A stretch of DNA of 64,000 nucleotides from Oidiodendron maius Zn. Lineage: Eukaryota; Ascomycota; Leotiomycetes; Myxotrichaceae. Below, one piece after another: positions 57,600 through 64,000 of this stretch. Both the position numbers and the translations under genes were made by a program. The notes beneath the pieces were generated by a model that saw only the letters and a list, made by a program, of their open reading frames with translations, did no database searches and was not told the DNA's origin. Every line of letters starts with the position of its first letter. Within the stretch, counting starts at the first letter, position 1. The stretch is taken from positions 6,033,886 through 6,097,885 of the forward strand of contig KN832870.1 in NCBI GenBank assembly GCA_000827325.1, read 5' to 3'.

Positions 57600-58103
57600 A
57601 AACACGGGTAGGCCATACTTATACTTGATACTGCACACACTTTGAGTCACTATTAGACCCTCAATTGAGTCGCTTAATAGGCTCAAAGGAGGCCTCCCAG
57701 ATGCCCGTGTGCAGTTTGCTTGGCACTGGAATCTTATGTGTGCCTAAGGCCTCATCCTTATCAACACATTATACTGGGAAATTCACAAATACTTTCGTTG
57801 ATACGTATTTAGGCTGGTAGGCTTACCGAACTGAGGCTGACTTCCGCGCTTTAGGCACAAGCATTAATATGTGAGAATTTCTTATGGTCTCGGTCAGATC
57901 TATGCATGTGCGGTCACCTGGGCCAGTCAATTGGCCCCGTTCCCGAGGGATAAAACAAGACGCCGCAAACTTGGGAGAGATACCAGACACATAGTGATAA
58001 GGCAGCTGCGCGACATGACGGCGTCCCCTCGTCTGACCATCTAGTGATAAATAACTGCTCTTGGGTGGTCTAGTTCGAGTCACATCTTCCCTAGCTAGAC
58101 CAC
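57600..58103. other. intergenic, nothing recognised
   Basis: Promoter region of the membrane-protein gene; no distinct motif that I can defend. Confidence 0.45.
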
Positions 58104-59866
58104 ATGAGTCTCGCATCCTCCATCAACTTCGGTAACGGCCTTGTCGAAGTCGCGGCGGTGACGACCATCATTGGCTCGACAACGGCAGAATCGTTGATTC
58201 TCGGCAGCAGAGGCGCCGCAGGGTTACCGTGGGCCGCGATGAGTTTTTTTGGATGTCTACACATTGTAAAGTGTAGTCTCACCGCCAGCACTCCTGTGAC
58301 GTGGCGCGAATCCCTAGGACTAAGTGCGACAGAATGTGATCGCATTTTAGGAGTGTACAGTTGGTCAAAAGCTCTATCTCCTCACCGGCAACCGGTCGGA
58401 GTGGTGTCAATGGTACTCTCTTGCCCTTGAATTTATGGAGTGATTCCCCGGCGTGAAGAAGCAGAATGGACACTAACTGAATCCTCTAGAGCCGCGGTGC
58501 CTCGAGGAACAAACCTCCGTGGCGGGAAATCGGGTTCATATATCAGTTTGATGAGTATACCAAAAATATCATTCGCTCCTGTCCACTAATCAAGGACAAT
58601 TCGACTCCAATCTTCAAGTTTACCACTGGCGCGCCAGAACGAGCCGCAAAGAAGAAGCTAGTGGTTCTTGACTGGTTAGCGATCGTCTTGTCCCTCATAA
58701 AATGCGCTGAATTCGCGGTGCTGCTGTCGCAAGGCAGTTTCCGGTTGGCTGTCTCCAGCACCGCCAGCTGGCTACTCTTCTTCCTGGCAGCACTAATCCT
58801 TCAAGCTCTCGGCCTCTCTCGAGAGTGTTCTTCATCAAATTTGGACAACAATATCGATATCCTGACTGGTGATCTCCCTTCAATTCAGAAGCTTGGCTCA
58901 AACATGAAGATCTTGCTTGATGCACCAATGAATGTACGGAGCCATGTCGCGTGGAGGATCGTCTGGTTCCTAGGATGCTGTGTCTCGTGCGTCTCTCTTT
59001 TCTTGGTGTGCTTTTTTCTGTCGGACGAGACCGTGGAAGTCTTCTACATTTGGATCTCATTTCAAGCTCTTTGGTTGCTTCTACGGATCGTATTTTACCA
59101 TTATGCGCACAAAACCGACGATGTCCAACATGTCGCAGTGCGATGGATGCCTCCGTACCCAGGACCTCGTCTTTTGAGCCTTGTTATGGCGTTGTCGCAG
59201 TACCAAATGCTGAGACATCCTAGAGGGGTCTCCAGCTACTCAAGAGATGAGCAGAGTGCTACTAGGATTGAGGAGATGGTGCGGATGTCGATTTGGATTC
59301 ACACGCCACTAAGTGTAGACAGCAAAATGCGTTTCGGATCAGGCCCAAATCTCGAAATGCTGCGTAGGATGGGCACTGTCAATGTTGAGTCTGTGATTGG
59401 AGATACAGTACTCTCCGCGTTTGCTTGGGTATATGAGCTGAGCCTTGACGATATGGACATGTACGACTCCTGCCTGGTAGTATTCAGTGTCCAGAGAAGC
59501 CAGTATCTCGTACCGTCCGTCCGCGTAATGTCTGGCAACATATCTCAGCTCAGATCTTCGTCTCTGGATAAAGAAGCCTTCGTTTCCAATGTCCCTGGAA
59601 TGGTTCAAAGATTAGGGCCAAATGAAAGAGGTGACAATGGCTGGGTCTTCTGGATACCACTAGGGCCTAACACGTGGCTGCACCTGATTTGCCATATGAA
59701 TTTCCTTGGAAGTCAACATATTGAGATATTAGATGACGCCGAGGTTACAAGAAGGCTGCAATTAGGTACTCTTGGTGTTAGCCTAGCGCGTGTTGAAGAT
59801 ATTAGAGAGGTTCTTCAGAATTCTGCTAGAGTGGGCCAGGTCATGGTGGAGTCAATTACAGCGTAG
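58104..59866 (+). CDS. multi-pass membrane protein of unknown function
   Basis: Exons 58104-58412 and 58490-59866 with a 77-bp intron (branch CACTAAC) give 561 residues. Hydrophobic segments occur near the N-terminus (LPWAAMSFFGCLHIV). Two pairs follow in the middle: LDWLAIVLSLIKCAEFAVLL with WLLFFLAALILQALGL, and IVWFLGCCVSCVSLFLVCF with IWISFQALWLLLRIVFY. The C-terminal 250 residues are soluble-looking with a conserved-looking TWLHLICHMNFLGSQHIEIL ending. This resembles a widespread fungal group of uncharacterised membrane proteins; I do not know a function. The start at 58104 is the first ATG of the frame. Confidence 0.75.
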
Positions 59867-60800
59867 TCTACAACAAGCTACAGACTACGTGTCAAAGAGT
59901 AGCAGGTGATTTTAGAGCTTTTCATAGGTAGAGATGGATTTCAGTCGACCAGAGGGAATAGTTGCTCCATGTGATGGGCTAAGGATTAACTTCGGCTTAA
60001 TACATTCATTCAGCATTAGCACGCAACTCAGACCATTCGTCTATTCCGACTGCTTTGATATCATATCTGTTGAGCAGAAGTAAGATAGAGGTGCGCAAGT
60101 CGTAGTCAATGGGTAGTATATAGAACAATCTAGCTATGAGAGCAACTGAGGATTAAAGAGAGTACAAAAAGGCCCTATTTATTAACTAAAATTTTAGCGA
60201 CACTCATTTCGCCTTTTACTGTACTGCACCGGCTTTAATAACAACAGAATAAAATTAGTAGCTAAGCAGATAAGTTACGCGACTAGCTTCTTGTCCTTTG
60301 AATGGCATAACTCCCAAGAAAACTAGTGGTGGTTTGGGGGATTTATTGGTTTTGACAAAAGATGACTTAAAATAGAGGACTTTTATATCCGGAGGGTATG
60401 TAAATTTAAATCTCAAAACCACAAAAGTCAACAGCTCAACCAAATCTTAACCAAATGACATCCAAATGGCGCTAATCGAAATATCTTATTTTATAGAATC
60501 TATCAATAGTCTACACTGTTAGGTATGTTGTAATTTGAAGTCTCCATTAATATCACAAAATGGCGGGGTAATTTCTCGCCCATTTCCTAAGCGAGCGCAA
60601 CTTTAAGGATCCACACAATTTTGGGGTGCGCAATAACGAATATATCTCGCAAAAACCTAGATTTCAGTTTGTTAGAAAGCTATCAGTTATACCCTTTAGT
60701 AGAAATTGAATCTACACAGATCTGTCATGGCTGTAGCGATTTGAAGCGTTGTGAATTACGAGACTTTTAGTTGGTCGGATTCGGTTTTTTGGTGGGGCCA
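59867..60800. other. intergenic with transposon ends
   Basis: AT-rich; contains the right inverted-repeat end at 60182-60221 and no supported gene. Confidence 0.45.
60182..60221 (-). repeat. inverted-repeat end, right (TA-flanked)
   Basis: Ends ...CCTTTTACTG followed by TA (60222-60223). It is the inverse of the left end at 53057-53096. Confidence 0.75.
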
Positions 60801-60842
60801 ACAGTGGTTGACAGAATTCCGTGCGCACGGGCCAACACCACC
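60801..60842 (+). repeat. terminal inverted repeat
   Basis: Left end of the element; pairs with 62220-62261. Confidence 0.88.
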
Positions 60843-60892
60843 AAAATGAACAAGACAATGATATTAACAATAAATTATAATTACACAACCAT

Positions 60893-62164
60893 CTACCATT
60901 TGCAACCCCTAATGGCCCTTCCACTGCACTTTCTGACTATATCGCATCTTTTAGGCATGCTAGCGATACGCTCCCGTATCTGTTCCATAGTGATTTTGTC
61001 CCATTCCTCTTGCAGAGCTATCTTTATATCCTCCTCTAAATCAAATAACCTATATCTTAACCTTTGCTTTATAATACACCAAATGCCTTCTATAGGATTA
61101 AGATCAGGGCTCTAGGCAGGATAGACAAGGTTTTGGATATTGTAGGCTACCTTATACTCTTATACCAGGCCTTTTTTCCTTATACCATAAGAAGGGTCTC
61201 CATCTTCTTGCAATAACCATGGTTTATCATCAATATAGTATATAGACTCAATCGCTTGATGGTAGACAGGTAGCAGACGGTCTACATAGTATTTCTGAGT
61301 CATAGCATTGCCTTGTACTTTGATATCAATAGCATAAGGCTTTGTGGCTTCCTATTCCTTTAGCCGGTGCTGGTACTCGTCTTCTGACTCAGTCTTTAGA
61401 CGCTATCAAGGCTTGGGAGAGTGTGAAGGATGCTTTACTTTATCTTCCTCATCATTATAGAACTCTAGCTTCTCTGCTTTGCCATACCAAGAGATCCATG
61501 CTGCAATATGGAAGCACACTCCACTTAAAGGCGGCCTCTCCTCAATATTCTCTGGCATATTATATATTCCTTGTTCCTGAGTAATGCGCCCTTGAGCCTG
61601 TAATATAGGATCAATATGTGCTTCATCTGTAAAGACAATATGGTCCCAGAAACCAAAGAGTGGTTGGAGCAAGTGGTCTTGTCTGTACTATACTCTTGTA
61701 TCTTTATTTTTTGCTAAGATCTTCTTCTTAATAAAGGCATATTTATACCGGCCACCTCCCTTAGTATATTCCTTCATCTTCCGCTGCAATTGGCGCTTTC
61801 CAACAGGCAAATTGTAGTATACAATCTGTACTTCGTATGGCTGTTTTCGGACAGGATTTCTTGAGGGAGATACAAGGAGCTTGTATATCGATTTGGTAAC
61901 TCTAGACTTGCGCCCAAGAACCTTAGAGCGTGGTCGGGTCCTCCTCTTTACATCTAAGCCCATATCTATAAGTTGGTCTCTCCATTTTCGACCACAGCTC
62001 TCTGTGATGCTGCAATTAGCTGAAATCGACCTTAATGACTTGGAGCCATCATTGCAAGAGAATGCATCGATAAAACGGGTCTTCCTTGTAGTAGTAGCTT
62101 CTTTACCAGTAAGAGGTTCAGGCAATGGGGTGCGCAGAGGCTGAGAGCGCGTTAGTGGTACCAT
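60893..62164 (-). pseudogene. Tc1/mariner transposase with nonsense mutations only
   Basis: One continuous minus-strand frame of 424 codons, counting the terminal stop, from ATG 62164 to the stop at 60893. It has no frameshift but six internal stops, at 61688, 61406, 61403, 61352, 61160 and 61112. An N-terminal helix-turn-helix region (TRFIDAFSCNDGSKSLRSIS) is followed by the three DDE blocks: HIVFTDEAHIDP, LLQEDGDPSYGIRKKG and YPA-stop-SPDLNPIEGIW. Every stop is explained by a single C-to-T or G-to-A change from Gln, Arg or Trp codons, as RIP would give. It is a recent inactivation with little other erosion. Confidence 0.9.
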
Positions 62165-62219
62165 AATTAAAGGTGGAAGGTTTGTTTATATTAGGGTTGA
62201 GATCGCGAATTATTATTTC

Positions 62220-62261
62220 GGTGTTTTTGGCCCGTGCGCACGGAGTTCTGTCAGGGACTGT
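62220..62261 (-). repeat. terminal inverted repeat
   Basis: Right end of the element; pairs with 60801-60842. Confidence 0.88.
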
Positions 62262-63148
62262 TGGGGCCGCCTACTTAAAGTGTCCCCCGTGTACTCCATG
62301 TGTGAAGATATATTGACATGCCGCACTCGATATACTCCCAGTGCGATTAGAAACTGCACGTACAGTGTATAATTCGATATTAGAAATACATACAGTATAC
62401 ACTCCAAGTATAAAAAGTGCACTAGGATCACAGGCTAGCCGAGAAACAGCGGAAAAAGTAAGGAATAAATATTGTGTGCCTTTGAACCAGATGTCTGAAC
62501 ATCGTATTCGTAAGGTTATTAAACGAGCTTCTTCTTTTTCCCCTTATCGATACTGTTCCATTAGCATATATGTACAGTGCATGCTTACATACATAAATAC
62601 ATACATAGCCCATGGATGAGACAGCTCCCATGTTATACTTATCAGAGCCAAGGTTTGGACCGTTAAGAGCTTTCTGAGTGGGCTTATCAGATCACAAAGG
62701 ATTCCCTTACGATAGAATGGCAAACCTGTAGCAATTGAGCACATTTGAGTCTCTAAGAATTGTTGAACTGTAAATATGGAGTTGACAACTTGATTCAGCT
62801 AGAAACACGGAGGGAGGAACCCTACAAGTACTGTACTCTCTCGGCTAAGGTACAAACGCATAGACAGTGTTGCAGCATCCACGTGATCTACACTTCAATA
62901 AGAATGTGTTGGTGGAACTCTCTTATGATTGGCTGAAGCAATATATTACTAAGCATATAGGATCGAATACAGCTGATATTTTGACTCTACTCACTAACTA
63001 CAGAGCGTCTGAATAGCCTCCTTATATATTCGAACATTCAGTGATTCCTCCGATATTCGGCGCCGAATATCGGAATGCTCATCCCTTGCGTCCTGGGACT
63101 GAGTTCATGTTATCACCACTAAATTAAGCTATACACGGATGCCAGGGC
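62262..63148. other. intergenic, possible retroelement debris
   Basis: No gene. The stretch 62870-63050 (TGTTGCAGCATCCACGTGAT onward, with TTATATATTCG) has an LTR-like look but lacks identifiable ends. A perfect 26-bp palindrome occupies 63049-63074. Confidence 0.35.
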
Positions 63149-64000
63149 GGCCCTTACACTCACACCACCCTGCTTATGTCAAACTCACACCACCCGGTGA
63201 TCAATTACCCTTTACGGCCGAAGTGGGTACTGGTATTACTAAGATTACCCCTTTAGGACGAGGTGGTGTGAGTATAACTAGCGTATCCCTTTATGGTTAG
63301 TCCCCCTTTGCATGTTATTACGGAACCTAAGGCTCTTAATAGCCCTGAATCAAATACAACCCTCTTGAAGCTTGATTACAGCCCTCTTGAAGCTCAAATA
63401 TAGCCCTGAAAATGAATCAATTCAGCCAATTCGACGTTTCTGACCCCTTTTCTCAACCACCACCACCACCACCACTATCACAACCCCTGACCAGCGCGTC
63501 TGACGCGTTATCCCTGCCACCTCTAGCTACCTACCCCTCAAAGGAAGCCCTTTTTGAGGCTATTCAGAGCTGGTCAAAGCCTAGAGGTTATGCCTTTACC
63601 GTATCTAGAAGCAAGCGAATCCATGATACACGCCAAAAGGTATATTATGCATGTGATAGGTCTTACCTGCATACTAATACTCAAACTGAACGCGTTCGTG
63701 AGACTCAAACACGTGGTTTAGGATGCCCCTTTCAGGTAGTTGGACTCGAAACACCTCTAGGCTGGGAGGTTAAATATCGCCCTGAAGCTAGGTTTAATAC
63801 CCACAACCACCCTCCTAGCCCTAGCCCAGCTGCCCACCCTTCGCATCGCAGGCTTCCAGTTGAAGCTCAAAATACAGCCCGTAACCTCTTCTCAGCTGGT
63901 AAGTCTAAGGTTATAATTAGGGGTATAATTAGGGTAATAAACTAAGGGTTATTAGGTATCCAGCCACGGCAAACCCTGACTTTTCTCCGTGGCTTAGTAC
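63149..64000 (+). mobile_element. Mutator-like (MULE/Hop-type) transposon, 5' part
   Basis: The left boundary is judged from ACTCACACCACCC at about 63155, repeated at about 63182 and inverted as GAGGTGGTGTGAGT at about 63261. These subterminal repeats precede a MULE-type transposase start. The element runs off the window, so its right end and target duplication cannot be seen. Confidence 0.55.
63412..64000 (+). CDS. MULE transposase, N-terminal FAR1-type domain (partial)
   Basis: A partial gene cut by the window edge. After a Pro-rich start, residues about 46-125 read EALFEAIQSWSKPRGYAFTV, then KVYYACDRS, then TRGLGCPFQVVGLETPLGW and FNTHNHPP. This is the FAR1/WRKY-GCM1 zinc-binding DNA-binding domain, with Cys...Cys...HNH ligands, that opens fungal MULE transposases. 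The frame meets a stop at 63943, but a 48-bp intron (63899-63946, donor GTAAGT) restores LFSAGLLGIQPRQTLTFLRG, the next family block. No lesion is visible, so the element could be intact. Confidence 0.75.

Larger units (their letters stand above)
60801..62261 (-). mobile_element. Tc1/mariner-type DNA transposon, degenerate
   Basis: About 1.46 kb bounded by 42-bp terminal inverted repeats at 60801-60842 and 62220-62261. They match at 36 of 42 positions and share TCCGTGCGCACGGGCCAA. Both ends begin (A)ACAGT. A clear TA duplication is not visible, so the exact edge may lie a few bases outside. The transposase relic inside is on the minus strand. Confidence 0.88.

Noticed and set aside
62870-63050. 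Possible solo LTR starting TGTTGCAGC
   Set aside because: No matching end or target duplication found.

Overview
The window is nuclear DNA of a filamentous ascomycete (Pezizomycotina). The evidence is short GT-AG introns of about 47-93 bp with CTRAY-type branch points, two Zn(II)2Cys6 regulators, HET-domain proteins, NACHT and NB-ARC receptor genes with fungal N-terminal domains, and transposon relics carrying transition-type stop codons like those left by repeat-induced point mutation (RIP). I cannot name the species. The low gene density, long gene-poor stretches, decayed genes and transposons suggest an accessory or subtelomere-like region. Exon-intron structures are my own, chosen because splice sites, reading phase and protein-family motifs agree; no transcript supports them.

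1-25 kb is gene-poor. It holds an unknown minus-strand gene, a frameshifted ankyrin relic, a RIP-damaged Tc1/mariner element, a small secreted cyanovirin-N-like protein, a cytochrome P450, a three-module cysteine-rich secreted protein, an unknown repeat-bearing protein, a lone glycosyltransferase-associated N-terminal domain, a solo LTR with 5-bp target duplication and a broken HET gene. A secreted PAN/Apple-like protein follows at 24.8 kb.

26-33.4 kb holds two apparently intact, convergent STAND (NLR-like) genes: NACHT-ankyrin on the plus strand and SesA-like-NB-ARC-TPR on the minus strand. Both end in eight strikingly similar repeats. The second carries a Gly/Gln/Asn-rich tandem motif before its NB-ARC that resembles the amyloid signalling (sigma-type) motifs of fungal NLRs. 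With the intact HET gene at 54-56.3 kb, the HET pseudogene at 21.5 kb and a nucleoside-phosphorylase-like relic at 56.4 kb, this makes a self/non-self recognition island.

34.8-53 kb is richer in metabolic genes: a secreted germin-like cupin, a Zn2Cys6 regulator divergent from a 14-TM-type MFS exporter, an isopenicillin-N-synthase-like 2OG-Fe(II) oxygenase divergent from a cytochrome-b5/FMN alpha-hydroxyacid dehydrogenase, a second Zn2Cys6 regulator and an alpha/beta-hydrolase. They look like a catabolic or tailoring cluster without a visible backbone synthase.

53-60.2 kb, with the intact HET gene and a membrane protein, is bracketed by matching inverted ends of about 40 bp, each next to a TA dinucleotide. 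60.8-64 kb holds a second RIP-damaged Tc1/mariner element and the start of a Mutator-like (MULE) transposase gene cut by the window edge. I found no tRNA, rRNA or CRISPR array.
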